From positions 1-64,000 of the forward strand of contig JAPJBO010000894.1 in assembly GCA_030068145.1 (NCBI GenBank): a stretch of DNA of 64,000 nt. Direction: 5' to 3'. The translations under genes were made by a program, and so were the position numbers. The notes under the pieces are model-generated. The model was not told the origin of the DNA. It saw only the letters and a program-made list of their open reading frames with translations, and did no database searches. Each line of letters opens with the position of its first letter. The stretch's first letter is position 1. Source of the DNA: Diplonema papillatum (Eukaryota; Euglenozoa; Diplonemea; Diplonemida; Diplonemidae). Shown one piece after another: positions 52,540-63,567 of this stretch.

Positions 52540-52749
52540 GCCGAGGCTTTCCTGCGCATCGTTGAAGTCATCCGAAAGCACCAGCGCGCCGCCAACACCT
52601 CGAAAGTCAAATGGACAGGCATTCAACGCGCGGCCGCCCACGACATCCTGGAAGCCGAAGCACAGCTCTGCAAAGCCACAGCGAAGGGGTACCGGTCCCC
52701 CGAAGAACGACTCCGGTGGACGCTGTCTCGCCTGGATACGGTTTACTGA
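52540..52749 (+). CDS. possible 3'-terminal exon, unknown protein
   Basis: After GTGTGCAG (52532-52539) a 69-codon frame reads AEAFLRIVEVIRKHQRAANT, then KVKWTGIQRAAAHDILEAEA and AKGYRSPEERLRWTLSRLDT, to a TGA. The helical, charged composition looks coding, and CTCTAAAAAC 25 bp upstream could be a branch site. I cannot name it and see no partner exon upstream. Confidence 0.3.
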   Translation, partial: AEAFLRIVEVIRKHQRAANTSKVKWTGIQRAAAHDILEAEAQLCKATAKGYRSPEERLRWTLSRLDTVY

Positions 52750-53582
52750 ACCCCGCTAGAAGTGGCCTGCGCTTCCTCTGCTCCCGCGAGCGAGCGCGAG
52801 CTATTACATGTTACATGTTGAGATTCTTTTCAACCCAAGATATTTATCCTTCGCAGAGGGATACCTGCCTATTAGCTCAGCATTCCCAAACTGAGTGACT
52901 CGTGCTAGCAAGGAGTCAACCAACATGGCTCGTCGAGGAAATGCGGGACTCTCACCCTCTGTGGATACCCCAAGATCGCACCAATCCGGGCACTTGCGCT
53001 GAGAACACAAGCCCGAGAAAATGGCTAACCACAGGTAGGGCGCCGATGATAGCCCTTTGCATGCCGTGGTTGTGAATTTACTTTACGCATCGCTCCGCTC
53101 CCGCATATTTCCGTAGATTTACGTTGCTCGACAAAGAAGCTCATACTTCTTTAATGCACCGCCCCGGGTTTGCGGGGATTGTTTCCACTGCTCCTGTCGA
53201 GTTCCTTTCTTTGCAACCAGCTCAGCACCTGGCGTGTGATCACGGAGGTACACTATTGTTGCGCTGCGCTCAACTCTTTTTCGATACTGACAGCTCCCTG
53301 CACGGCACCCCCATGCTCCTTGAGGTCACCCGAATTTACTAACACGCTCAACTGAACTTCGCAAACGAACAAAGGCACCAATATATACGCCCGTACGGCA
53401 TCGGAAACAGAAAAAAGGTTCCCGGTGGATTGGCCCGAAAGTCCCCGGGGAAGACCAACGAATGCACAACACTGCAAATAGATGCGTAGAATGTTGGCTT
53501 TTTCTGCTTTGTTGCTTTGCGGTGGTCTGTCCGATGATAAGACTTACCGTATGCGGGTTTAATAAGAAACGTGTTTAGTACG

Positions 53583-53676
53583 AAACGGTTTTAATACGAA
53601 ACGTGTTAATTAAGAAACACCCCGGATCTGAAGCTATGAAACATTAACACGTTTCGTATTAAAAACTGCGCTTCCA
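53583..53676. repeat. inverted repeat TTAATACGAAACGTGTTAAT / ACACGTTTCGTATTAA
   Basis: Arms of about 20 bp around a short unique loop, AT-rich, probably a MITE remnant. 52750-53580 has no supported gene. Confidence 0.55.
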
Positions 53677-53899
53677 ATGACATGGAAGCACAATCCAAGG
53701 ACAGCCAAGCAGGCCTCCCAGGGCAGGGAAACCTACGGCGGTGAAGTAGCGAAGCTCACTCGCGCGACCGATGACGTCCCTTATCAATACCAACGACGGT
53801 AACACGCATGCACAATGCCGGTTGCTAGCTTCTGTCAAGAGCATGCGTGGCACAGCCGTGTCTTAAAGGTGAGATGAGAGGCATTGGCTCACTCTGTCC

Positions 53900-55470
53900 A
53901 TACCACTACTGTAGTTACTGGCTCACATGGTTGAAGGGAAACTCTTTTTGGTTTGACTCACGGTTCTGGGACCGTTGTCGCTTCATTGCGAAGGAATCCT
54001 GGGGGGGCGTGGGCCCGGTCCGGGAGGGCAAGTTCTCAAGATCAGTCGCTGTTGTTGAAGATCCATTGATCGGGAAATCCTTCTTCAGAACCATGCGATT
54101 CAACTCGCGATACGTGATGCTCGTTCTCGGACCCGAGAACGAGCATCACGTATCCAACACCCAGTTATGCTGAGACAGTGCGTGATGATCACTCGACCGA
54201 TTCGGACACTTCAGTGTGAACACACAGCACGTCACTGCAAAAAGTTCGCTGCGTATACCAACCTACTCGGCTCTGCGCAGAGCACGAACATGAAGCCGCA
54301 GTGCCGCACGGAAACTGAGCACTGCCCCCCTTCGCCTTTTCGGATAGCGTGGCGAAAGCCGCAGTGCCACTCGAAGCTCGCAAGCAGCCGCCAGAACCTG
54401 AGCCCCGGCTGAAGGACACAGGCGAGCAACGAGTGCGTGTAAGTTACGTTAGTAATGTGTAGTAGGCACCGTTCGGAACAGCTGAAGGCCTAAACGGGAA
54501 AAGTCAGTGCCTGCATACGGACAAGCCAAGCAACCAACCTATCTTTCCCCCCAGGGCCCATACTACTTATGTAGTATCCGGAACAGCTCAGTGTGTGCAC
54601 AGCACGTCGCTGCAGAAGTTCGCATCGAGTAGAAAATCACCCTCTACTCGCCTTCGCGCACAGCACGAACAATCGAAACAAGAACGTGACGTACCCCGCA
54701 TAGCCGCTGTGCCACAACTCCCAGTGGCATGAACAGTCGCCGCGAACGACTACGTCGGGATCTATAGATTGTCGGATCGAGACGGGCCGCCGTCGTTGCT
54801 CGAGCAAACACTGCCACTACTCGGAGACCTGGCGCTCCGCTCGGGCTGAGCGGGCTCCCGAGCGGCGTGCCTCGATCCTCCCGACATCTGCGGCGATAGT
54901 CTATCGCCGGCTTCGCAGTCACCTCTTTGCACGTGAAGTGTTGTGCTCATCTCGTCATGATCAACTTCGTTGTCGTCGCTTCATTGCTCGCGCAGGTGCC
55001 GTTATTCCAACCTTCGCTCTCAATTCTGGTTCCCGCGCTTTTCTGCACCTTCTGGTCTTTCCGGTAGCCAGCACCACGTTCTCGCGCTTCACTCGATTCG
55101 GAGGTAATGCCGCCGGCGAGGCTCTTCGGTGCCACTTTCTCAGCGTTTATTTGCCTTTAGGTAAACCCCGTTTTCTTCTTCGTTGAATGATAGCACGCCC
55201 CCACCGCGCACGATGATGCACCTTCCTGTCCAGGTCAACGGCTCCTCCGGATTTCGCCTGCAACTGCGATGCTCACTCGGTGCAGCTCCGGAACGTGGCG
55301 CCGACTCCGTCCCACCTGGCACGGGCGACCTCGAAGGCTGAGTAGCTTCGCAATGAAGCGACAACCTCAACGGCCCCGGAACCATGAGTCGAACCAAAAA
55401 GAGTTTCTTCGCCACCCTTCAACCATGTGAGCCAGTAACTACAGTAGTAATGATGTCGATTCACAATCTT
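53900..55470. mobile_element. ~1.5-kb inverted-repeat-bounded segment
   Basis: 53912-54000 (TGTAGTTACTGGCTCACATG onward) is the inverted copy of 55340-55455, diverged. Inside, 54200-54340 and 54585-54720 are degenerate direct repeats (ACAGCACGTC, CACAGCACGAAC). No transposase is seen. Confidence 0.5.
54111..54152. repeat. 42-bp perfect palindrome
   Basis: TACGTGATGCTCGTTCTCG and its exact complement around a short centre; a strong cruciform candidate within the inverted-repeat segment. Confidence 0.85.
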
Positions 55471-55844
55471 CTTGACACCCAAGCCTACTTAGTATGCACG
55501 TCGGCCCAGTGGGGCAAAATCAGTGCAAGCCGTTCTCTTTGAAACGGTGCAGACCTACAATACACTGTAAGGGCCGTACTAAGGTTGGCCGCGCACAAAG
55601 GTTCGCGACAAGGATGGTGGCTAACGCCTGGTGTGGTGGAAGACTCGTCTGCCAGCTGTCAAATTTCTCGAAAGACTTTCAAATTCACTCACGGGGCAAA
55701 GCTGAGGCCAAAATGTGACGGGAAAGTCTCGAAAAAGGTTCCGAAAGCGATTTCGAGTCCCAATACACTGTGAAATCCTTTGTGTAATTTTGTGTAATGC
55801 TTTGTGTAATTTTGTGTAATTTTGTGTAGACAAAAGCCACACTG

Positions 55845-56510
55845 TGCTATGTGGACCAGCGGGAAAATGTCGCCAACCAGGGGATCGAATCCCGTTCTTC
55901 CCAATGCACACCGGTGGTTTCCACGCCCGGTGCCCTGCATCATGCACGGACCCACGAACAATGAGCATACTTTTTCGTTTCCGGGTCTATTTTTCACAGT
56001 TCTTTTCATCGGAGCTGATTGCGAGCAAAAATTCGTCGAAAAAGGTCAGCTACATGGACCAGCGGGAAAAAGTTACCAACCAGGGGGTCGATACCCGTCT
56101 TGCTCGATGCCCACCTGGTGGTTTCCACACCCGGTGCCCTGCATCATGCACGGACCCACGAACCACGCGCATACTTTTTCGTTTTCGGGTCTATTTTTCA
56201 CGGATCTCTTCATTGCAGCTGATCGCGAGCTAAAATTCGTCGAAAAAGGCCTGCCGCGTGGTCCGGCGGGAAAATGCCACCACCCAGGGGATCGATTCCC
56301 GTCCTTCTCAATCCACACCTGGCGGCTTCCACGCCCGGCGCCCTGCAACTTGTAAAGGGCCCCGAACCACGCACATAGTTTTTCGTCTCCGGGTCTATTT
56401 TTCACGGATCTCTTCATCGGAGCTGAAAACGAGCAAAAACTCGTCGAAAAAGGTTTGCTACATGGACCAGCGGGAAAATGTCACCAGCCAGGAAATCGAT
56501 ACCCTGCACA
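55845..56510 (+). repeat. ~204-bp satellite, 3 full units plus part
   Basis: Units start near 55848, 56050, 56257 and 56460 at ATGGACCAGCGGGAAAA. Each contains GGGGATCGAATCCC-like text, GGTGGTTTCCAC, GGGTCTATTTTTCAC and AATTCGTCGAAAAAGG. Frames stay open across units, but I see no protein signal. Confidence 0.85.
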
Positions 56511-56754
56511 CGCCGTGACACGGCCCGGAGAGGGCGGGGGGGGGTACCAGGGGGGGGTTGGGCGACTCTGAAAACGAGAACGAGGCAGAAACTCTGGTTT
56601 CGTCGCATTTTTTTTGCATTTTTGGGTACCTACCTGAGGTTTTCTGACGAAAAAGACGTGAACATATTTTCAGTCGTCTGGGCAGCTATTTTAGCTATTT
56701 TTAGCTATAAATAGCTAAAAATAGCTAGCTGGCCAAATAGCTAGCTAAGTCTCA

Positions 56755-57703
56755 CACTGTTCTAAGCGACTCTCAGTCGCTCCTCAAAGTCCTCAGTCTG
56801 GGGTCGTATAAGCAGAAGGATCCAACCAACATTAGGATCTGGCTGCTGCTATGCGAGCTCAGAGCGAGAGGGTACGCGATAACGCTGCAATTCGTGTACG
56901 CTCACTGTGGGCTCGCGGGCAACGACATGGCGGACTCCTTGGCCAAGGCGGCGGCAGCTGAGCTCCAAGAATCTACTGCTCGCGCAGCCGCGACACATGC
57001 CACACCTCCATCTGCCATTCAAATTAGCGCCGCGGACGTCAAGTATCGACACAAGGCATACCTGAACCTAGACAGGGAACGACAGGCCAGGGAAGCCTAC
57101 TACCGGGCGGACAAGGACGGCAACACGACTCCGTTCGTTAGGCTGGTCAACGGCCGGACGATAAAGCGGCGCCGGCACTTGACGCCTCGGGCCGAACGGG
57201 AGATTCGCCAGCTGCGCACCGGGCATCACCCACTCATCCGGACGATGTACACCCCGGACATGCGCGCGCTCAGCACAGCCGAGCGCGCCCGAACCTTCCG
57301 CCCGTGCCCGATCTGCGGGTCGCTCACGACCAGCCCTGTGCTCCACCTGTTCAAGGCGTGCGCAGACGACGCGACCGCGCCCTTCAGGCTCGCGATGCGC
57401 AACCAGGTGGAACACCGCAACAAGGGCGGGTTCCCGAACGCGGCCGACGAACTGTGGTGCACCTTGTTCGAGTACCCCGAACTCGCGCTTGCATACCTGC
57501 AGCGTGCGGGAGTACTCCCGCACTACACCATCCTCGCATCCTCAGCGTCCGAGCCCGAGCTCCAGTCGACTCAAAGCGTGCTGGACGCCGCCTCAGACAT
57601 CTCGTCACAGGCGGAAGACATGTCGGACGAGCAGACAGTTGAATCGCAGCAACCGGAAGGGGATCTGGTTATGGTGGCCGAAGCGGACGACTGGCGGCTC
57701 TAG
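56755..57703 (+). pseudogene. LINE 3' fragment: RNase H and zinc knuckle
   Basis: The frame enters in RNase H at VLSDSQSLLKVLSLGSYK (the Asp-Ser-Gln block), then IWLLLCELRARGYAITLQFV and YAHCGLAGNDMADSLAK (the His-Gly-Asn-Asp-Ala-Asp block). A C-P-I-C ... H-x4-C finger (RPCPICGSLTTSPVLHLFKA) follows, as in LINEs of the I/Tad/Jockey range. It ends at TAG 57703. Everything 5' of RNase H is missing, and TAGCTA-type low-complexity DNA abuts the break. 57704-58460 is probably its 3' UTR and flank, with no ORF I trust. Confidence 0.7.
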
Positions 57704-58609
57704 AAGCTTCTACTCTGGCTGACTTTTACTCCTTTCCCTCCTTCCCAACACCCCTCCCACCTCTACCAAGGCCCCGCACAGCCCCGTGATAGAGTCACGG
57801 AGTGAGCCGCTTATCGAAGTAACAACCCCACACCGACGGACGAGAACCCGGAACGCCAGACCGGTGACCGGCAACCACAAACACAGCCGCCAGCCAGGGC
57901 GACAACAGAGAACCGGTTGTTACTTCGAGCTGAAGGAATGCCCACTCCTCACCAAACGACTAACAACTGTGTCGGAAACAAGGCCGGGGAGGCTGGTGAG
58001 AACCACTGTCACCAAACAACCAAACAGTTTTCTTTTGCCGCGGCGGCACCACGGATTCGTCACCCGGCCGTACAGGCCCCGATGGGGAGAAGCCGCGCAG
58101 GTGCTGGCGGCAACCAAGAAAAGCCCACCCGCAGCGACGCGAACGTAGTGGGAGGAAAGGCACCCCGAGCAATCGGAAGGAGCCACCCACAAGCACCCAC
58201 AGACACGCAACCACCTACATAAGTACGCCGAAGTTCAAGAACTTGAAGACATGCAATGATGGAACCTCCGCTCAACTGAACCTAGTGGGCGCAGGGAAGC
58301 CACCGAGCGAAAAACGTACAATCAAGCAATCACTCTTTTCTTTCTGCTTTCACCCAAACCGGCAAACAAGCGGCCCAGTACAGCCGGCCTAACCTCGAAG
58401 CCGGCTCACAGAGCGGCTGTTCTTTTCTTAGAATCGCGGTCCGTTGGGCCGGTGGAAAGGAAGGTGCCTGATCAGGGGTTTTTCCCTTTGGCGAAAAAAA
58501 TTTTTTTCGCCAAAAAAAAAAAAAAATCTGAAAAGGGGTTGGCGAAAATATTTTTTTCGCCAAAGGGATTTTTGCGTGGGGGGTCAGGGGGGTCACCTAC
58601 AAGAGCCGA

Positions 58610-58705
58610 GACAGCAGGCGAGGCCGGAGGCCGAGGCTGGGTGATGCCCGAGAAGGCCGAGACAGGGCAGGCGAGGCCAGAGGCCGAGGCTGGGTGATGC
58701 ACGAG
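58610..58705 (+). repeat. ~50-bp tandem duplication in hAT 5' region
   Basis: GAGACAGCAGGCGAGGCCGG and GAGACAGGGCAGGCGAGGCC units, each ending GGCTGGGTGATGC, upstream of the transposase start. May be transposase-binding subterminal repeats. Confidence 0.6.
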
Positions 58706-58771
58706 AGGTCCCGGGCAACAGCACAGTCGAGTGCAGAGGCGGGCCCGCGGAGGCTGTGAGAGGGACTCAGG

Positions 58772-61474
58772 ATGAGGTTAACAAACACACTGTCTTGTTT
58801 CTTGTTTAACACAAAGTCAGCCAGGCCCAAACCAAGTAACATGTCGCTTGCGAGTTTCGGTTTCCGTGCGGCCGCTGCACGTGGCCCCTCAGACGAAACC
58901 ATCCAGTTCGACTACGCGAACTGGAGAGGACCGAAGCTTGAGAAGCAAGCAAGCCTCAGGCGCATCAACCAGGGGACAGGCAGCAACAGGCTGAAGAACG
59001 CCGAGTTGCTGGCTAAGGTGAAGGCCTACGATGCTGCTCAAAAGAAGATCGCCGCCGAGAATGCTCTCACTGCTCGCACATCAGCCGAAGACCTGCCCGC
59101 TCAAGCAGAAGTTGCCATCCCAACACCACCTGCTGCAGTTGAACCCCCCGCATTTGAAGGCTACGAGGTTGTTGCCGAGTATGAGTCGGACCCAGATGAT
59201 GACAGTCTTGTCGGACTTTCCGTTCTTGCTTTAGTAGCTGTCGTGGTCGTGATCCTGTCCGGTTCAGCAGTGGCATTTGAGCCGATTGTTGTTGACGACG
59301 AGCCCGCTCCTGAGTCGGAAGAAAACACGAAGTTTCGTACATTTGGCAGTGGCAAAATTCTGCGATCCACTGTTGACAGGTGGCTTGCCGAGTATCCATG
59401 GCTCGATGTGTCAGATGCGGGGGCCCAGTGCAAGGTTTGCAGCCAAAAGTTTCCGCGTACAAGAGCAGTCCTCATCAACATGCCTTACGCCGACCAAACG
59501 CACCTCCGAAACCGCATGAAGAAGCACGAAACGTCCGCCGAGCATGTTTCTGTCTCTGACATTATGACAAACCTTCGTTCAGGTGTCAGTAAGATGCGGG
59601 CTCAACTGCGCAAGATTGTCAAAACAATCTTTAAAATCGCACGCCTGGAAATCCCCCACACGGTGCACGTGCACGACTTGCTATCCTTCTTTTCTTGCTT
59701 GCACCAGGACCGCGATTTCTGTGCTTGGCTGAAGCAGGATGTGACGTATACATCGTCAACTGTGGTGAGAGAGCTTCTGGAGTTGATCGGCTTGGTATTA
59801 GAGAAGCGGCTGTACACCGAGATTAGGGAGTCCCGGTTTTGGTCAGCCACAGCAGATGCAACAACCGACGTGACGGGAAAGCACCAACTTGTGGCCACCG
59901 TTCGTTACCTCAGGAGAAATGCTGTCCAAGAGCGCTTCATTGGCCTTGAAGTCCTGCACGATCAAACTGCAACCGGCTACGCAACGAAGATAAAGCAGAT
60001 GCTGTGTTATCTCCCGAAGGGCTCGTTCGTATCCTGCTCGTTTGATGGGGCTTCGGCGATGTCTGGGAAGTTTCAGGGTGCCGAGAAGAAGGTTCGCGGT
60101 GGGATCAATGCTACTGCGCTCTTCATGTGGTGTTGTGCCCACGTCCTCAACCTCCTTGCCCAGGATGGCATAAAAGCAGTTGCGTTCATGGGAGACTTCT
60201 TCAGAACCGTCCGCGCCCTTTGGCTGATCTTCTCCGACTCCGACATCAACAAGCTACTTCTGAGCAGCGTATTCGCAGACCCGACATTTGCAGCGATGTG
60301 TGAGAAGGTGAATCGTGCCCTGGTGGAGCCGTCCGATACACGCTGGCTGGCCTACTGGAGAAGTGTCTCTGTCATCCGTATGCAGTATTCTGCAATACGC
60401 GAAGCCCTTAGACGCATCTGGAACGAGCGGAACAGCACCCACGCAGAGCACCTGTACAAAGAGGTGAGTAAGCCGCAATTTTTTGCATGTCTTGCACTTG
60501 CGTGTGACGTTCTGGAAAAGCTGCATGCAATCTCTCTTGTTTTCCAAGGAACCGCGACCACCATCTCGGATGTTTGCAGAGAAGTGGACTCGCTCGAAGC
60601 AGAATTGAGGGCACTAAGCTCGGAAGAAAGGGCCAAAAAGATCACGAAATACTACACTTGCTGGCGCCGTTCGTTCTTCGAAGCGACCAACGTTGCCGTT
60701 ACCCCTGCAGCGTTCAGCACATTCCATCAGACTATCGCCTCCCCATACATTGCTGCACTCCTCAAGTCCACAACGGTCCGGTTTGAATCCAAGGAAGTTC
60801 TTCGGCACTTCGTTGTCTTTGACCGCATTGCGTGGCCAGAGGGCGCGCACCTTACAAACTGGGGGGATGAACACATCCGGGAGCTCTACAGATACTACAG
60901 CAAGCCCGGCCGGGTCACGTACCGACAATATGAAGTGGACGTGCCAGCAACAGACACGATGCCTCGACCCACATACAGCACCACTCGCTCGGAAACGAAG
61001 ACAGACCACGGCACTCCCCTTTTGCACGGAATGACCGAGGCAGACCTGGTGAGAGACTGGACCCTACTTAAGGAGGTTCTACGCGCCTCAAGATACTCCA
61101 AAAATGCACACGCGGTGTATCAAGCCTTCGCCCCTGATGGCACTGCGAGTGCCCGCATGCAGCCATTGAGACAACTGGTCGAACTGGCACAGACCATTGT
61201 CAGTTCCTCTGCAGAAAGTGAACGCCAGTTCAGTACCCTGGCCCGTGTAAAGACCCGACTGCGCAACCGCATGCTGAACACGACACTGCGCGCCCTCTTT
61301 TTCATCGAAGACACCGATGAGAAGGAGATGGACGACGCGACTGCGGAGGAGGTAATCGACCTTTTTACTTCTGGCTTCGCAGCCGAAGCCCTAAGGGCAG
61401 CATGGTTTGCTGGAGAGTCTGAGCCGGTGGAGAAGGTAGCGAAAAAGCGCAAAATTGACTTGACACTACCCTGA
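58772..61474 (+). CDS. hAT transposase
   Basis: 900 residues from 58772, or 877 from the ATG at 58841, which I prefer because MSLASFGFRAAA starts the better-looking protein. A BED/TTF-like zinc finger lies at about 215-255 (CKVC ... HLRNRMKKHETSAEH). The RNase H-like catalytic core begins at FWSATADATTDVTGKHQLVA (first Asp), then SCSFDGASAMSGKFQ (second Asp) and CCAHVLNLLAQD (C-x-x-H). DTRWLAYWRSV follows in the insertion region. The hAT C-terminal dimerisation block is SSSAESERQFSTLARVKTRL then NRMLNTTLRALFFIE, with the final Glu. A basic tail (KVAKKRKIDL) looks like a nuclear signal. It would cut and paste the element. An N-terminal hydrophobic stretch (VGLSVLALVAVVVVILSGSA, about 148-167) is unusual for a transposase. 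Confidence 0.9.
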   Translation: MRLTNTLSCFLFNTKSARPKPSNMSLASFGFRAAAARGPSDETIQFDYANWRGPKLEKQASLRRINQGTGSNRLKNAELLAKVKAYDAAQKKIAAENALTARTSAEDLPAQAEVAIPTPPAAVEPPAFEGYEVVAEYESDPDDDSLVGLSVLALVAVVVVILSGSAVAFEPIVVDDEPAPESEENTKFRTFGSGKILRSTVDRWLAEYPWLDVSDAGAQCKVCSQKFPRTRAVLINMPYADQTHLRNRMKKHETSAEHVSVSDIMTNLRSGVSKMRAQLRKIVKTIFKIARLEIPHTVHVHDLLSFFSCLHQDRDFCAWLKQDVTYTSSTVVRELLELIGLVLEKRLYTEIRESRFWSATADATTDVTGKHQLVATVRYLRRNAVQERFIGLEVLHDQTATGYATKIKQMLCYLPKGSFVSCSFDGASAMSGKFQGAEKKVRGGINATALFMWCCAHVLNLLAQDGIKAVAFMGDFFRTVRALWLIFSDSDINKLLLSSVFADPTFAAMCEKVNRALVEPSDTRWLAYWRSVSVIRMQYSAIREALRRIWNERNSTHAEHLYKEVSKPQFFACLALACDVLEKLHAISLVFQGTATTISDVCREVDSLEAELRALSSEERAKKITKYYTCWRRSFFEATNVAVTPAAFSTFHQTIASPYIAALLKSTTVRFESKEVLRHFVVFDRIAWPEGAHLTNWGDEHIRELYRYYSKPGRVTYRQYEVDVPATDTMPRPTYSTTRSETKTDHGTPLLHGMTEADLVRDWTLLKEVLRASRYSKNAHAVYQAFAPDGTASARMQPLRQLVELAQTIVSSSAESERQFSTLARVKTRLRNRMLNTTLRALFFIEDTDEKEMDDATAEEVIDLFTSGFAAEALRAAWFAGESEPVEKVAKKRKIDLTLP

Positions 61475-61775
61475 AACCTTGCTGCACCTCCTTGTCCTGT
61501 CTTGACTTCTTCTTTTGTTAACTTGTACCCGTCCCTTCCACCAGACCAACCGCACGTATTCTCCGACTCTCTCTTCCTCCTTGCACCACGAACCGCCGAA
61601 GACTCAGAATGGAAGGACAGATGCGGGTGGACGGGCTCTGTACGACGTGAGGGCGAGAAAAATTTTCTCGCTGACAGAAGAAATTTTTTCGCCAGCATTT
61701 TTGGCCTTGCTGGCGGGCAGAATAACCCCTGTGCCTGATGGAAAAAAAAAAAAAAAACGGAGCGAAAGCGCCCGG

Positions 61776-62240
61776 ACATTAGCTATGTCCGGGACGGCAC
61801 CACCGTTGTGTTAGATGTCGCCGTCACCTTCCCCCTGCAGCCATCGAATCCCCAGTACGCTAAGAGGGCAGCGGAGAAGCCAGGGGGGGCGGCGACAGCC
61901 TACGCAACAGCTGTCAAAGAAGGCAAGTACCGCGGCATTATCGACAACGAGCCAAACCCTCGGGAATGGCTCGCTGTCCCGCTAGTCGTGGACACCTTCG
62001 GAGCGTGGTGTCCTGGAGCACTCACGGAGTTGCGGCAAATAGCCCGCAAAAGCGCCCTCCGTGAAGACCGGACCGCTTCGGCCGCCTGCCAGGACTTCTT
62101 CCACCAATTGAGCTTTCAGGTAGCCCAAGGGGTGGCAAGAATAGTCATTGCATCTGGTGGGGCGCGACCGGACGAAGCGGTCCACCCTGTTGCAGGGGGT
62201 AGTGTCACTGCATCGCGGGTTTTTTTACCTGGTCGGACCT
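61776..62240 (+). pseudogene. C-terminal fragment of a LINE-like ORF (PD-(D/E)XK-like tail)
   Basis: Frame RPDISYVRDGTTVVLDVAVT, then ATAVKEGKYRGIID and LAVPLVVDTFGAWCPGALTE, then LRQIARKSA. The set RPD ... LDV ... K..KY ... PLVVDTFGAW is the C-terminal nuclease-like block often seen at the end of non-LTR retroelement ORFs. The rest of that ORF is not in the flank on either side of the hAT, so this is a short remnant. Confidence 0.55.
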
Positions 62241-62394
62241 GCTCGCTAGCAGGCCAGCCCAGGTCGCAGTGAGACTGGCGTTCACTGTGTGCTGAAGAAG
62301 CATTTTTTTGGGCTCCCGCTCCGGAAGCAACCGGATACCGGCAGCCCCGCTGTACCAACATGGCTTGTACAGTGTCCCGCGCTCCCAAAAAAAA

Positions 62395-62650
62395 AAAAAA
62401 TATATTTTTATTCGGAAAAATAAATTCCCTCTGGTGGAAATGGCTTGCGGAGCGTGACGATAAATTTCGTTTATTTTTGGCAGGATTCCATTTGTGTTTA
62501 CGCAGGCCGGAAAAATAAACGAGTTTATTTATGGAATTTATTTCGTGTGGCAGCATTTATTTCGTGCCGCCAGCCATTTTCAGGTGAAAAAAATAAACGA
62601 AATTTATTTCGTATCGCGAAAAAAATAAACGTTTATTTTTGCGTGGGGGT
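62395..62650. repeat. AT-rich AATAAACG / CGTTTATT inverted words
   Basis: Several short self-complementary copies (AATAAACGAAATTTATTTCG). No gene seen from 62290 to 63120. Confidence 0.6.
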
Positions 62651-63126
62651 TATACAGAGAAATCTGTAGGGGAGACCTCTCGCAAATTTTTTTTTCTCCC
62701 TGTGGTGAGTGAAATCGCGTGTTTTGAGCTCGTTTTGAGCCGAATTCATTGGTGTCTCATCCTCGGTGCTCAAAGGCCTGTGAAGAAAACCCCTCCCGTG
62801 AACGCTCCAGCCCAGTAAGTGTCAGATGAAGTTCACCGCCAGCGAACTCACCCATGCTGAATTCCAGGTCCAAGTGCGTAGAAAACTTGTACCAATTCAG
62901 TGTGCTTGAGTCTCGTTGCAAGAACATCTGTGGGTCTGCCTGAGCACACTGGATTCCAGCTGTCTGAGTTCATCTGCTGATCGCCTGCTGTGCATGTGCA
63001 AGCGGCCGAGCACTCGCGTTGCAAACTAACACCACATCAACTCCCCGCGACTTATCAAAATTTCACGCCGTCCAAGCAACGATGTTTTGTTTCCACCCTC
63101 GGGAATTTAGTTTTCCCAATAAAATC

Positions 63127-63322
63127 ATTTATTCGGCAATAATTTCCGCCAATTTTGCCTCGGTGTCGGTTTTAGTCCCTCGGGAGGCCCTCGGGGGGGT
63201 TTGCAACCCCTCGCCACTCGCTCCGCTCGTGGCTCGGGGTTGCAAACCCCCCCTCGGGCCTCCCTCGGGACTAAAACCGACACCTCGACAAGATAAACGG
63301 AAATTATCTTGCCGAATAAATG
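63127..63322. mobile_element. long-hairpin MITE
   Basis: Inner arms 63162-63210 and 63236-63284 pair at about 45 of 49 positions around a 25-base loop. Outer arms ATTTATTCGGCAATAATTTC and GAAATTATCTTGCCGAATAA extend it imperfectly to about 196 bp. The RNA would fold into one long stem. Confidence 0.7.
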
Positions 63323-63567
63323 CTTATTATTATCGTGGTCAACTCTACATACTTGGGGGCGTGATTGAGCTCCTCAGGCTCGAATCACTGAGCTGCACAT
63401 TGTAAGCGGTTCGTCCGTTCGAGTCTTCGGCTTGGGACTGCTCGTCTGCGATGGGAAAGATCGGGCGATACCCAGAGCCTTTCGTGTTAAATATGCATCT
63501 GGTACGCTCCGAAAATGAGAAATCCAGGTAGCCGACAGAGATGTTTCCATTCCCTGCACTTGACTCA

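Larger units (their letters stand above)
58473..61731 (+). mobile_element. complete hAT DNA transposon
   Basis: 3,259 bp. Terminal inverted repeats CAGGGGTTTTTC (58473) and CAGGGGTTATTC (complement, ending 61731) differ at one base. The flanking target duplication TGCCTGAT (58465-58472 and 61732-61739) is a perfect 8 bp, the hAT hallmark. Subterminal GGCGAAAA...TTTTCGCC hairpins occur at both ends (58492-58570 and 61650-61700). It carries one open transposase frame, so it looks whole and recently moved. Confidence 0.9.

Noticed and set aside
55880-55900. tRNA gene suggested by GGGGATCGAATCCC.
   Set aside because: No cloverleaf or A box around it; the text recurs every 204 bp in a satellite.
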